From positions 62,001-126,000 of the forward strand of contig JAHRWA010000020.1 in the NCBI GenBank assembly GCA_019090455.1: a stretch of 64,000 bases of DNA. The letters run 5' to 3'. Shown piece after piece: positions 35,385 to 46,700 of the stretch. The translations under genes were made by a program, and so were the position numbers. The notes beneath the pieces are model-generated. The model did no database searches. It was given only the letters and a program-made list of their open reading frames with translations, and was not told the DNA's origin. This stretch comes from Pseudomonadales bacterium. Lineage in GTDB: Bacteria; Pseudomonadota; Gammaproteobacteria; Pseudomonadales; DC-out160. Every line of letters starts with the position of its first letter. Position 1 is the first letter of the stretch.

Positions 35385-36278
35385 CTAGTTGTTAGACAAT
35401 ACGTCAACGTCATTAATTGTTGCACTTTGCAGCTGCCCCGATATTTCACCGTTAAATTCGCTCTGTATAAGTATCCCCGCACCCACCAACAGCCAATTGG
35501 TCATCTCAGTCGTATAGGTCAGATCATCACTGCCTTCGATCGATAACACTTGCACCAAGGTCGAATCGAAGCGACAGGTTTGAAACGTTCCAGCTAAAAC
35601 GGTTAAGGTTTCCACCCCAACGTAAGTACCTGTACGACTATAACTGATTGTTGTGGTACCTAAGCTACCTTCGTCTGTCCCAACCCACTCCTCAGAGAAA
35701 CTTTGACCTTCAGACAAACCAAATGAATACGTAAATCCAGCAGGACTATACCGAGTAACTCCACTAGCTCTATGTATATTACCGTCATTGTAGGTCACGC
35801 TCTCATACTCCGAAGCAAAGGTAGCAATAGTACTTTCTGACACATTGTATATATCGTATCTCGTCATATTTGATTCCGAAACCAAATCTCCAGAATCAGT
35901 TTTAGTGTCGATTAAATATATGCTTTCTAGAACGGCTACTCCTTCATATGTAGTTTGACCAACGGCCTCAGTCACTTCACGCTTAATCCAGTCTTCACTA
36001 CGATGCTCATCGCTAGGCATGAGCGTGGTCCGAATTACTCGGGTACCAGCTGTAATTAGATCGCTGTTAAAACAAGCTGAAATCGTTCCTTCAGTGTCAG
36101 TACCAGTGTCAGTACCAGTGTCAGTGTCAGTAGAATTATCACCGTCCTCTAGACCTGCCGATTGATCGCCATCTTCTGACTCTGTCGATCCATCGCCATT
36201 GCCACCGCCGCACGCGGTAACGGCAATTACAAGGGATAATAATAAGCTATATTTACTGACTGCATTTTTCATAAACAT
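35385..36278 (-). CDS. Lipoprotein of unknown function, 297 aa
   Basis: The signal peptide ends in a lipobox with the acylated Cys at residue 23 (AVTAC followed by GGG), so this is a lipoprotein. A low-complexity acidic tether (about 24-66) contains the DTGTDTGTDT repeat. The folded part (about 67-297) is beta-rich, with segments such as GVTRYSPAGFTYSFGLSEGQSF and LTVLAGTFQTCRFDSTLV. I do not recognise the domain. The gap to the next upstream gene on the same strand is 56 bases, so it may be part of a run of envelope genes reading away from the synthetases. Confidence 0.75.
   Translation of the reverse strand: MFMKNAVSKYSLLLSLVIAVTACGGGNGDGSTESEDGDQSAGLEDGDNSTDTDTGTDTGTDTEGTISACFNSDLITAGTRVIRTTLMPSDEHRSEDWIKREVTEAVGQTTYEGVAVLESIYLIDTKTDSGDLVSESNMTRYDIYNVSESTIATFASEYESVTYNDGNIHRASGVTRYSPAGFTYSFGLSEGQSFSEEWVGTDEGSLGTTTISYSRTGTYVGVETLTVLAGTFQTCRFDSTLVQVLSIEGSDDLTYTTEMTNWLLVGAGILIQSEFNGEISGQLQSATINDVDVLSNN
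36092..36132 (-). repeat. 12-bp tandem repeat, about 3.4 copies, in the lipoprotein tether
   Basis: Units of CAGTGTCAGTAC (36092-36103, 36104-36115), then CAGTGTCAGTGT and a partial unit. They encode the Thr-Asp-Thr-Gly repeats of the lipoprotein tether on the minus strand. Confidence 0.95.
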
Positions 36279-36334
36279 GTCCTCAATTTTGAAGGTACGT
36301 TGAGATTCGATATCACTATTTCAAATATTGATAC

Positions 36335-38509
36335 TTACCAACACGAAAAAGATAACCCTTTATAAGACAAGCAGGTTTTATATTTAGGTCTCGCTGCTTG
36401 CCATGCATCTGAAATACGATCCATTCTTGCATTATCCTTACGGTAGAAATCACCGAAATCCTGAGATTGCCATCCGTTTTCTGTAAAAGTAAAAGTATGA
36501 GACATTTGAGTCTGTCGCCCTACTTCATACTTCGCCATGACCCCTTCTGTAAGAAAAGAGATCTTATTGCTAAACTCATTCAAAGCCACATTTTCATGTA
36601 CAGGTCTCACTCTATATTCGAAGTCATAATCACAGCGAAATGATTTATGATCTACCCGAACACAGCTTTTTACTTTGAGTTTCGTTACCGAGGTATCGGA
36701 ACGCATACTAAACCCCAAGGCTTTAACAGGCATGGACAACGTCGTTTTATTTCGAATAAAGTGCCCATAGCCACGAGCCTTCCAGTGGTTGTCAACGACT
36801 CGAAAGAACACCTTGAAGATAGTATTCTCATTGGGTGCAGGAATAGTGTTAGTGGTGTTAAATTTACCTGATTCCGTAAGATTAGATATTTCGAAAGGCG
36901 TGTAATAAGTCTCCATAAAATATTTGATATCTTCTTCACGTTTAACCGCCACTAAATGCTTTTCTGCAGCAACAAAAGCGGCATATAGATCCGAGTTCTC
37001 GTTAGCCGTTATTTCTTTATCAAAGAAATAACGGCTCTGAAAAAGAGCCAAATTCCGTTTTGATTTAACTCCCTTAATTCTCTCAAATATTTTTTTCTTC
37101 ATGTCAGTCAGAAGCTGTTTTCTCTCCTGCCAGAGCCGACCCTTCACATTTGAATATACCCCAAGATCTTGGTAAAAATGCAGATGAGTCCCTATCTCTT
37201 GCAGGGAGCTCTTGCTTTTCTCTAACCCGCTAAAGTTACGCTCTAAAGCTAATAAATCCTTCGAACTTTTTTCAAATAACCCCGTAGCAATAGCTTGATG
37301 CTGAATGTGAACCTTATTATACATCTCTTGGTCAACTTCAACATTCGGCGTATCTCGCGCTAAGCGGATCGTGTCTTCAAACTCACGATAAGAAATCAAC
37401 TGCGCAAAAGAGAGTTCACCACTTCCAATATTTTTAAGTTTCTCTGCCATTAATCGCTTCACTATACGACCTGACTTATTACTAACGGTTTGATTAATTG
37501 CATTAAACTCATCTTGCCAAAAAGCCTCAGAATTCAGCTTTCTAAGATCAAGAATAAATTCACTAAAGCTCCCTTTAAATAACTCGCCTTTAGACAACCG
37601 TTGCTGCATAGCAAAACCAAAATTTCTTGCACTTGCCACTGCCAGTTTTTCAGTCTCATCCCTTTGCAAACTAAGGAAGCTATAGCTTGACGGCAATATG
37701 GGACGCCCATTTATCCAACCTTGCTTAGAAGAGCCTGAATTTACACAAAACCGCACAAAACCATTAAAATTAGATTTTTGAGATTTAGACGCCTCCACAA
37801 GACTAGTCGTGAAATACTTTGTGAAGATATCATCAGCATAGAGGCGGTAAACCAATGACTTATCTTTACTGGAAGTCGGAGCTGACGGATTTAAGCCTTT
37901 AGCGCGAAGGCTGTCAGCCCAGGACCTTATTACAGGACAAATCGTTTGAATATCGAATCGCTTGAAAGTCTTTTTCAGCTCTTTATCCAAGCTTATTGTT
38001 GATGGACCTTTTTCCCCCGCCGGTGCATCGACAAAAGAAAACTGCATAAACTTTTTATTTTTTATTTCCGACCATCCAACCACACTGCCCCGATAGCTTT
38101 TCATGCCACCAAACTCTTGTTTCTTCCCCATTATATAGAATGAGAAATGAATTCGTTTTACCTTGACTCCGTTTGCTTTACATTTCTTTCCGAGCTTTCC
38201 GGCAATTTTTCTAAAATGTTGATCCTTCAACCTAAAATAAGTGACATGACTAATGGCACGATAACTTAAATTTTTAGAGTCATTTGAATGCAGCTCCACT
38301 TTGACTGGCAGATCCTTTTGACACCAACTTCCACTTTGCACTAAAAATTTATGCGTAAATGAAATATTTTTTGAAAAGGGTCCAATGGGTGCCCGTCCAG
38401 ACAACGATGCAAATTGCTCTACTGCGACTGCTGAACCTAGCATCGATCCTAACAAAAAGATTGTAGCGATCAGCCGGATTGCCAGTTTTGACACAACTTT
38501 ATTTATCAT
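36335..38509 (-). CDS. Large secreted protein of unknown function, 724 aa
   Basis: I do not recognise this protein. A Sec signal peptide (about 1-29, ending SAVAV or AVA) is clear. The mature protein of about 695 residues mixes beta-rich ends and a helical centre (about 320-500) with several Cys (WCQKDLP, GKKCKANG, TICPVI, FCVNSG, SCVRVDHKSFRCDYDF, TCLSYKGLSFSCW). Paired cysteines suggest disulfides and an exported place. It is 56 bases upstream of the lipoprotein gene and 69 bases downstream of the LPP20-like gene, all on the same strand, which suggests a common envelope function. Base composition and Lys-rich codon use are slightly more AT than in the synthetase genes. Confidence 0.65.
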   Translation of the reverse strand: MINKVVSKLAIRLIATIFLLGSMLGSAVAVEQFASLSGRAPIGPFSKNISFTHKFLVQSGSWCQKDLPVKVELHSNDSKNLSYRAISHVTYFRLKDQHFRKIAGKLGKKCKANGVKVKRIHFSFYIMGKKQEFGGMKSYRGSVVGWSEIKNKKFMQFSFVDAPAGEKGPSTISLDKELKKTFKRFDIQTICPVIRSWADSLRAKGLNPSAPTSSKDKSLVYRLYADDIFTKYFTTSLVEASKSQKSNFNGFVRFCVNSGSSKQGWINGRPILPSSYSFLSLQRDETEKLAVASARNFGFAMQQRLSKGELFKGSFSEFILDLRKLNSEAFWQDEFNAINQTVSNKSGRIVKRLMAEKLKNIGSGELSFAQLISYREFEDTIRLARDTPNVEVDQEMYNKVHIQHQAIATGLFEKSSKDLLALERNFSGLEKSKSSLQEIGTHLHFYQDLGVYSNVKGRLWQERKQLLTDMKKKIFERIKGVKSKRNLALFQSRYFFDKEITANENSDLYAAFVAAEKHLVAVKREEDIKYFMETYYTPFEISNLTESGKFNTTNTIPAPNENTIFKVFFRVVDNHWKARGYGHFIRNKTTLSMPVKALGFSMRSDTSVTKLKVKSCVRVDHKSFRCDYDFEYRVRPVHENVALNEFSNKISFLTEGVMAKYEVGRQTQMSHTFTFTENGWQSQDFGDFYRKDNARMDRISDAWQAARPKYKTCLSYKGLSFSCW

Positions 38510-38578
38510 GATTTCCCTCTATATTTATAATTTAAAACATGCAATACGACTAACTCCACTGCCCTAATACGTAACAAA

Positions 38579-39589
38579 TCAACGACAGCTCTTACATTTC
38601 AATACCACATACCAAACCCCATTCTTCTGCTTAACCTTGGATTTCTCATAATCCTGATAGGTTAAGTGTCGTTGTCGAGCGTTGACTGTCGCATCTTCTC
38701 GATAAGTTGATATTGAACTGGCGTCTGCCATTTCAATATATATGCCTGAGCTGGAGGACACCTCGACACCGATGACTTTGGCGAGATCCGCTAGCGCGAC
38801 GTTCATGGCATCTTCTTGGCTGTATCCTTGTCCACAGCCCACATAACCTACACAGGCTTTCAAATACCAATCAGGCGCAGCCACTCTTTTTTTATTTAGC
38901 TCATTCACAATAGTGACGTTAGTGAAATCATCAGGGATTTGAGTCAACCTTTTAAATGTCTGCCTTAATTCTTGCTGTTCTTCTTCACCCGTTAATCTAG
39001 CTTTCGTTTCAGCATAGAGTTCAATACTCTCTGGCATATATTCTACGTCTGTAAAACTAACTTTAAACTCCCTTTTCGACTTAAGCTCAATGAGCTTATA
39101 TCCTTTAACTTTTATTTTTGTACGTTTAGAGCCAAGCTTCTCTACGATTTTATAGCCATCCCTTTTGATAGTTTTTGCAAACTCTGCAGGAACCCTATGG
39201 GCCACCACACGCTGACGAAACGCCCAATGCATAGAATTCAAGGTAAAATACAATTTTTTCTTATCGGCATCGTATTGAAAAGAATCGGCATAAAATTGAT
39301 TATTCGCTTTATAAAGCAACAAACCTAACTCAACTACGGCGTTATCAAACTTCTTAACCAATTTTTCTTCTTTCTTCTTTCTCTTTTTTAAATATTTTTG
39401 AAACTGTTTTTCCAGGCTGGCAATAGTGCGGTTTCGATCATCGACTTCATTCTTATAGTTTTTATAGGACGCGTTAATAACATCGTCACGAATTGCCATC
39501 GCTTTCATAAATCGCGTTTTATAGGCCTTAGTCGTTTCATATTCATTTTTCGTAAACCTTGGCACAGGGGGGAGACCCGGCCTTCTCAC
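38579..39589 (-). CDS. LPP20-like domain protein with GTG start, maybe 5'-truncated
   Basis: The 336-residue reading frame starts at GTG (complement of 39587-39589) and is open a further 30 bases upstream without any start. There is no signal peptide. The first part is basic and helical with a coiled-coil stretch (about 42-75). The end (about 235-336) resembles LPP20/FlgP-like domains: PDWYLKACVGYVGCGQGYSQEDAMNVALADLAKVIGVEVSSS and a final Cys pair CKSC. Such domains sit in envelope lipoproteins. The missing signal and the C6 run near the start suggest loss of the true 5' end by truncation or frameshift, but I could not find the missing part in other frames. Confidence 0.55.
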   Translation of the reverse strand: MRRPGLPPVPRFTKNEYETTKAYKTRFMKAMAIRDDVINASYKNYKNEVDDRNRTIASLEKQFQKYLKKRKKKEEKLVKKFDNAVVELGLLLYKANNQFYADSFQYDADKKKLYFTLNSMHWAFRQRVVAHRVPAEFAKTIKRDGYKIVEKLGSKRTKIKVKGYKLIELKSKREFKVSFTDVEYMPESIELYAETKARLTGEEEQQELRQTFKRLTQIPDDFTNVTIVNELNKKRVAAPDWYLKACVGYVGCGQGYSQEDAMNVALADLAKVIGVEVSSSSGIYIEMADASSISTYREDATVNARQRHLTYQDYEKSKVKQKNGVWYVVLKCKSCR

Positions 39590-39685
39590 CCATCGAGGGA
39601 CCCTCTTTTCAATATCGGATTAGCTTAACCCAGCTTCTCGATGGAGAATGGTATTACGTATTTTTTTAATTTGTTTTGCAACGGC

Positions 39686-40564
39686 TTAACCGACACTGCC
39701 TTCTTTCCGGTAATTCCGAAAATTGACTGCACTGAGAAATTCATTGGTATCCTTGTTTAAAAACATTAAACCGATAATAGGTGTTCCCCCGTCTATTAAT
39801 TTGTAGGCATCCTCAAACGAATTACCAAAATCATTAATATCGACATATACAATCGGCACAATACCGTTATCCGTACCATCCGTTTTGAATTCAGAATAAT
39901 AGTGACGCCGAACAGCATCCAAATCACCGTTACGAATAATGGAATTATATTTTTCTACGGAAAATTGTTTTCGACTTAATCCAATTGTCGTTATTAAACT
40001 TGTACCACCAGATAACACAACGAAACCAGAAGCCGCTAGCCAATGCTCAACTGAGTTCAGCCATCTCCCATTTGTAACTATATATCGCTCGCGTGCGTTA
40101 CATATCTCTGAATTTCTGTTAGAAAAATTTATAGCTAACTGCTCTTCGGGGATATCTCTCTTTGAAAATGGCTCAAGAATTTTAAATATTGGCCACCACC
40201 CACCTAGCCAAGTTCCTATACCACATACTTTTTCAGTGGAACGAAGAACAGGCTTGACAAAACCATTTCGACTGGTAGGTATAGCCAAAACATCCTCTTT
40301 ACCTACCGAATTATCGCATGAGACTGCATTACAGAGGTATTGAGGCCGATCATCTTTATCCACATACAGAGTCATGCGAACATATTTCCCATAACTCAAA
40401 AGATTCACATCCAATGAGTTACTTTCTACATTTAATTCACCTCTTTTTTCTTCAACAATATCGGAGATAGACGGGCCATAGGTTGCACAAGAGGTAGAGG
40501 CGAAGAGAAATACTAAGACAACAGAACGTGAAAATAAAACACAGAATACAGCGGGGAATTTCAT
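39686..40564 (-). CDS. Lipoprotein of unknown function, 292 aa
   Basis: The signal peptide ends in a lipobox with the acylated Cys at residue 26 (FASTSC, then ATYGPS). The rest is not recognised. It has a Cys pair (YLCNAVSCDN), a hydrophobic segment near 175-192 (WLAASGFVVLSGGTSLITTIG) that may be a membrane helix, and a C-terminal part with PIVYVDINDFGNSFEDAYKLIDGGTPIIGLMFLNKDTNEFLSAVNFR. It is the gene next downstream of the last synthetase, on the same strand and 159 bases away. It may be unrelated to peptide synthesis. Confidence 0.7.
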   Translation of the reverse strand: MKFPAVFCVLFSRSVVLVFLFASTSCATYGPSISDIVEEKRGELNVESNSLDVNLLSYGKYVRMTLYVDKDDRPQYLCNAVSCDNSVGKEDVLAIPTSRNGFVKPVLRSTEKVCGIGTWLGGWWPIFKILEPFSKRDIPEEQLAINFSNRNSEICNARERYIVTNGRWLNSVEHWLAASGFVVLSGGTSLITTIGLSRKQFSVEKYNSIIRNGDLDAVRRHYYSEFKTDGTDNGIVPIVYVDINDFGNSFEDAYKLIDGGTPIIGLMFLNKDTNEFLSAVNFRNYRKEGSVG

Positions 40565-40723
40565 GACTACAGGGCTACCTAATTCTAATGACGCAGTGAA
40601 ACATTAGCTAATGCTAGGCTCAGTTTGTGATCATAACACAGTGTTGATATGAAAAATATTTGTGCTTAAATCTATGAGTGAAACCAAACATTAGAAACAA
40701 ATTTGGTATCAGTGTTTACAATT

Positions 40724-43700
40724 TTACAACAACCCCTCAACACGACCCTCTGCTAGACCCTCATCATCCCGAGATTTTTCAACGGACTCAACTGCCCACT
40801 GTGATGCACTAATATACTCAGAGATTTCTGCAATGGTATGTAAGTCAAATAAAGTACGAAGCGGAATTTCCACTTGAAAACTTTTCCGAAATTGAGACGC
40901 AGCCTTAACGGCTAACAAAGAGTGCCCGCCCAAAGCAAAAAAACCATCATGAATACTGACTTTATCCAGCCCCAACACCTCGCACCAAATCGCTGCTAAT
41001 GTTTCTTCAATTTCGTTCCTTGGTGAAACGAATTCTGACATAGAAGAGTGCTGAGGATCTGGCAGTGCGGTTCGATCTATTTTCCCGTTTATTGTTAATG
41101 GCCAAGTCTCTAAAGCCATCACACTAAAAGGAATCATATATTCCGGTAAGAAACTCTGCAGGGCTGTGCGCCAATCGCTGGAGTCAAAAGCTTCTCTACG
41201 AGAAAACTCATTGCACAGCACATATCCCGCAAGCTTTTCCTCTTTTAAAACCACCAATGCATCGGTAATCTTTGGTAACTGGCGCAATGCAAATTCGACT
41301 TCTCCTAATTCAATGCGCAATCCACGTAGCTTAACTTGAAAATCACGACGCCCTATATATTCCAAATCGCCTGTTGGCAGGCAACGAACCCGATCCCCTG
41401 TTTTATATAGATGACCACTGTCAAAAGGGTTATCGATAAAAACGTTATTCGTCAGCGTCTTCTTATTGATATAACCTAACCCAACACCATCGCCAGAAAC
41501 ATAAAGCTCGCCCACCACACCCACAGGTACAGGTTGCAGGTTGTGATCAAGTACTCTGAGGTGAGTATTTTCTATGGCTCTTCCAATGGGAATGACACCA
41601 CTGCTTTCTTCACCTTCAACACACTCTTCATTTTCCAACCAATGAAATGCAACCACATCGCTACACTCCGTGGGACCGTAACTGTTCATCACTCGGCTAT
41701 GACAATCCCCCGAGGATAACCAAGTTGTCAATCTCGATTTCTGTATGGGTTCACCGCCTAGAATAACGCTGCGTAACGTCGACAGATTTTCAAAACATTC
41801 CTGCTCTATCACCTCTTCCTGCATTTCCACAAGTGGATAAAACAGACTCGGAGCGCAGTTGATCACAGTGATCTGAAACTTTTTGATATCCTCAACGATA
41901 CTCTCAGGATCATATCCATCCGTTTTCGGAATCACTAATGCACCACCATTGAGAATAAAGGCAAATAGGTTTTTCTGAGTCAGGTCAAATCCGATTGCAC
42001 TGACTAACAAGCCGCGAGCTGAGGAATCAAGTTTCAACTCTCGCCCGTACCAACGCTGCAGATTACTGACTCCACCATGAGTGATAGCTACGCCTTTCGG
42101 TTCACCTGTTGAGCCAGAGGTATAAATCACATAGATCGAGTCCAAGTTCGATATCGTCAACGATGGGTTGTCGATAGAACATTTATTAATTTCAGGGCAT
42201 CGCGCATCAAGACACAATATCGGAGTTTTAGCCGCTTCTGTATTATCCCTGCTGAATCTCTCGACTATCGCTTGATGCGAGACCAGCAAGGTAATTTGAG
42301 CGTCGTTCACAATATACTGAATTCGCTCTTTCGGCAGAGTGCTGTCGATAGGTATATATGCCGCGCCTGTTTTTACAATCGCTAAAATAGAAATCAGTAA
42401 ATCAGCGCCCTTACCTTCCGCTAGATAATCTAAACATACTCCCACCCTATTACCGGTCTTCATACCCGCATTTAAAAGATAATGGGATAACTGGTTTACC
42501 TTTTCGTTGAGCGCTATATACGTCAAACTATTGTCACCATTGATCAGTGCAATGGCTGTGGGTGTTTCAGCAACCTGTTGTTCAAACAAATCAACGATAG
42601 TCTCAATTGCCCTAGGCTCTTCTGCCTCTAAAAGGTGCTGCTTTAGAATGACTTTTTCTTGCGGCAGAATAAATTCTAAATCCCCCACTCGTTCCACACC
42701 AGACAAAATCTGTTTCACTAGCGATTCAAATCGCGGCAGAAAGTCTAAATCAGAAAACAGACTCGGAAGATAAATAAGCTTTAAATAAAGCCCCTCATCT
42801 TTCAAGGCCGCAACAAGTTGGACAGGACCGCGCAAGTCAGGGTCATAATTCCTTGACCTCGCATACTCCCCTTCAAACTCAATGGTCGGCAAAAAATGGT
42901 AATAATTATAAGTAAAGTGCAACCGACTCGAAGGATGCAGACGTTTCTGTGCAAGGTCCGAAATAAACTGATTGGTCCTCAACTGTTTTGAAAATTGACG
43001 AGCATATTGGCAAATCTCGATAAAGGATTTATCGCCATCAAACAGATGCTGCTCAAATACGAAGGGAATCGATTGAAAATAACATCCCAATGCACGTAAG
43101 TTCTGCCTTGATCTTCCCGCAGAAAACTCCGTCACCACAAAATCAGATTCTGCCCCGCAATAATTATTAATCAATAACCCGTAGATTGATTTTAGAAACA
43201 ACGCAGGGCTGGACCGATTTTGTTTACAATATTGTTTAATCTCTTGCCACAGCTGAATTTCTAAAACATGCTCAACCTCATGGTTTATTTCTCCTTGATC
43301 ATCTTCTTTCAGCTGTCGCGACGGCAACGGAAAATCAAGCGCAACAATATTGTTAAACCGTTCTCGCCAATATTCAAGCACCTCGAAGGTATCGAACTTC
43401 TCTCGATTCTCCGTTATATAATCGGCAAACACATCGGAATAAGTAGGGCATTCTTCATTTTGACATAATCGCGTATAGGCCTCGATCATCGATTTACCAT
43501 GAGTGGAAAAACTAACACCATCCATCAAAATATGATGCGCACTAAACACTCCCCAATAAACGTTCTCCGCGGTTTTTAAAAATTGGTAACTCACTAAAGC
43601 GCCATCGATCTTCCAAGGTCTCTGTATTCGCTGCAACACCAGCTGATGAATCTGCTCATCATTTAATTGCAGATGACTGCAGTCCAAATAATCCATCTCG

Positions 43701-46700
43701 GCCTTTACGCTGGCATCAACCACCTGGTAAGCCACATCCGTATACGGCACATCAGACTCCACCAGCCGAGTGCGCATCAACGATTGACTCGCCGCAACAT
43801 GGGCTTCTGCCTGCTGCCACAAATCCATTCTCATATTATCTGTCTTCAGTTCGACACAATACCCCATGCAATTCTGGCCATAGGACTTGCTCACCAGAGA
43901 ATCCAAATAAATATCTCTCTGTTTAGTGGTCAGACGCCGTATCTCACAGTCTTGCGTTACATCTAATATTCCTCTCAGCTCTTCCTCATTGGCCACTGGG
44001 ATATTGTCAATCAATGCGTCTGGCGCACTGATCATTGAGTACAGGACACGCTGGTACTGAGTAGCAAAACGTTCAATGGTGGATGGCAGAAACAAATCGG
44101 TATTGTATTCCAATACACCACCTATACCCTTCGCGTCTTCTGCCAGAATCAAAGATATTTCATACTTCGACGTTTTGTGTTCTCGCCCCACGACCTCAAC
44201 TATCAAGTCGTCGATTTGACCACCCAACTTTTCCTGCGGCGTATTTTGCCAAGCAAAGCCCACTTGCGCACCGGGAGAAAACGTTTGGCTACGCTCCACC
44301 TGCAAAGCATCGATCAAGAGGTCAGCGGGTATATCCTGATGCGAGAAAGCACCAATCGTTGTCTCTCGAACTTGCTCTAACAATTGGGTCACAGTGGGAT
44401 TGCCCGATACATCTGTGCGGATAACCAAGCCATTTATAAAAAAACCAATAAGGTTTTCAATTTCATCACGATTGCGCCCCGCAATGGGAACCCCTACGCA
44501 GACATCGTCCTGACTGCAATAGCGCGACAATAACAATTGAAATGCCGTCAGCAACAAAATAAAGGGAGTCATCGCATTGCGTTGACAAAATTGAACAATC
44601 TCAGCAGAAAAATTTGGATCAAACCTGATGGCATGATGGGCCCCATTAAAACTCTGCTGCGCAGGTCTGGGCCGATCGGTAGGTAATCGTAGTACCTCCG
44701 GCGCTCCCCTTAATTGCGCTAACCAATAATTCAATTGATTCTGTAACACATCACCCGACAACCACTGCCGTTGCCAGTGTGCGAAATCACGGTACTGGAT
44801 AGGGAGCGGATCTAATGGGGAGGGACGACTCTCTTTAAAGGCTTGGTACAGTAGCCTTATCTCTTTTATCACAAGGCCCAACGACCAACCATCAGAGGCA
44901 ATATGATGCATGCAAAACAATAGGACGAATTCAGAACCAGATAATTTCAACAAACGTGTTCGTAACAATAGATCGCGACGAAGGTCAAAAGGGGTATCCG
45001 CGTCCTCCTCCACATAACGTTGAATCTCATGACTTTGTTCTGGCAGCGAAAGTTCGCTTAAATCCACCACAGGAAGATCCCACTTCCTAGGTGCCTGTAC
45101 CACCAGCTTCACTAATTCCAAATCACCCTTATCTGCGTTTTCTTGCTCGTTTTCTTTAGCACAATCGTCATCGTAATCAATAAAACGAGTTCTCAGCACC
45201 TCATGACGATTAACAATTTCTTCAAATACCCGAGTGACGATATCGACCCGTAACTCACCCTTAATCCGCAATGCCGTTGGAATATTATAAGCAGTCTGAT
45301 CGGGATGCAGCTGATCAATAAACCAAAGTCGATGTTGAGCAAAGGAAACGGTAATCTTTGTATCAGATCCCAGAGCTGTTATCTTGGGCGCCACGTCCGC
45401 CAAACCCATTTCAATAGCAATGCCAATGGCTTTGGACATCCCTACTATTGTTGGCGCTTCAAATATTTTTCGCAGTGGAAGTTCAATCTGAAACCGAGTT
45501 CTCACCCGTGAAATAATTTGAGTGGCAAGAAGTGAGTGGCCGCCTAGATCGAAAAAGCTATCCTCTATACTTACTTGCTTAAGACCTAATACCTCCTTCC
45601 AAATATTTTCTAATGTGATTTCGGTATGAGTGTGAGGAGCCACGTACTCGGTTCCCACATCCATCAGATGACTCTTTTTAGTCAAACTCGCTCTATCAGT
45701 TTTACCATTGAGCGTTTTTGGAATCGCTTCAAGAATTACGAATCCACTGGGCACCATATAATCGGGAAGCCCTGCTTTCAATGATGCCTTGATGAGCCTC
45801 ATTGACTCTTCATCTCGGCTTCTGTGGGGCTTTGAACTTATACCTGCATGTGACTTAAGACCGATATGTGACTTTAAAACAACAAAGCCCACCAATCGTT
45901 TTGCTTGACTCTGATTCAGGCCATCCACCGCTAAGACAATGCAATCATGTACGCCATCCACCTTAGACAAGACTGATTCAATTTCTCCTAGCTCTACGCG
46001 GTAACCCCGGATTTTAACCTGTTTATCAATACGTCCTACATACTCAATTAATCCCTTGGCAACGTAACGCACTAGATCTCCGGTTCGGTACACTTTAGCG
46101 TTTTGATCGCCTGTCTGATGTTGAGCGAAAGAGAAAACCCCATGTGTCAGTTCCTCTTTGCCTAAGTACCCTCGCGTGACACCCGCACCTCCAACAACAA
46201 GCTCTCCTGCAATACCCGCCGGAACCGGTTTCCCTTGTGGGTTAACGATAGCGCAGGTCACATTAGCAATGGCCTTGCCAATGGGAATAGGCGAGCTAGG
46301 CGAGTTAAAGTCAGTCAACTTAAAATCAGTCAAATCGGCCGCCGTAGCCACCACCGTGGTTTCCGTGGGACCGTAGGTATTCATCAATTTAACATGATTG
46401 CCTATCCACTTTTGCCAGAGTGCAACAGAGGAGTGATGCACTCTCTCACCACCGATAATCATCAATCGCAAGGATTCCAACAGAGGACAAATTGCTTTCG
46501 ATAACTGACCCACCAACTCTTGCCAATAAGCCGTAGGCAAACTCAGTACGGTGATGCCATATATTTGAGTCGCAGTAAAAAAGGAATCCGCATCCCCTAA
46601 TAAAGTCTCATCTCGCAACACCAACCGCGCTCCCACGCACAGCGCGGGAAATATTTCTTCGATACTGGCATCGAAACTAATGGAGGAAAATTGCAAGACC

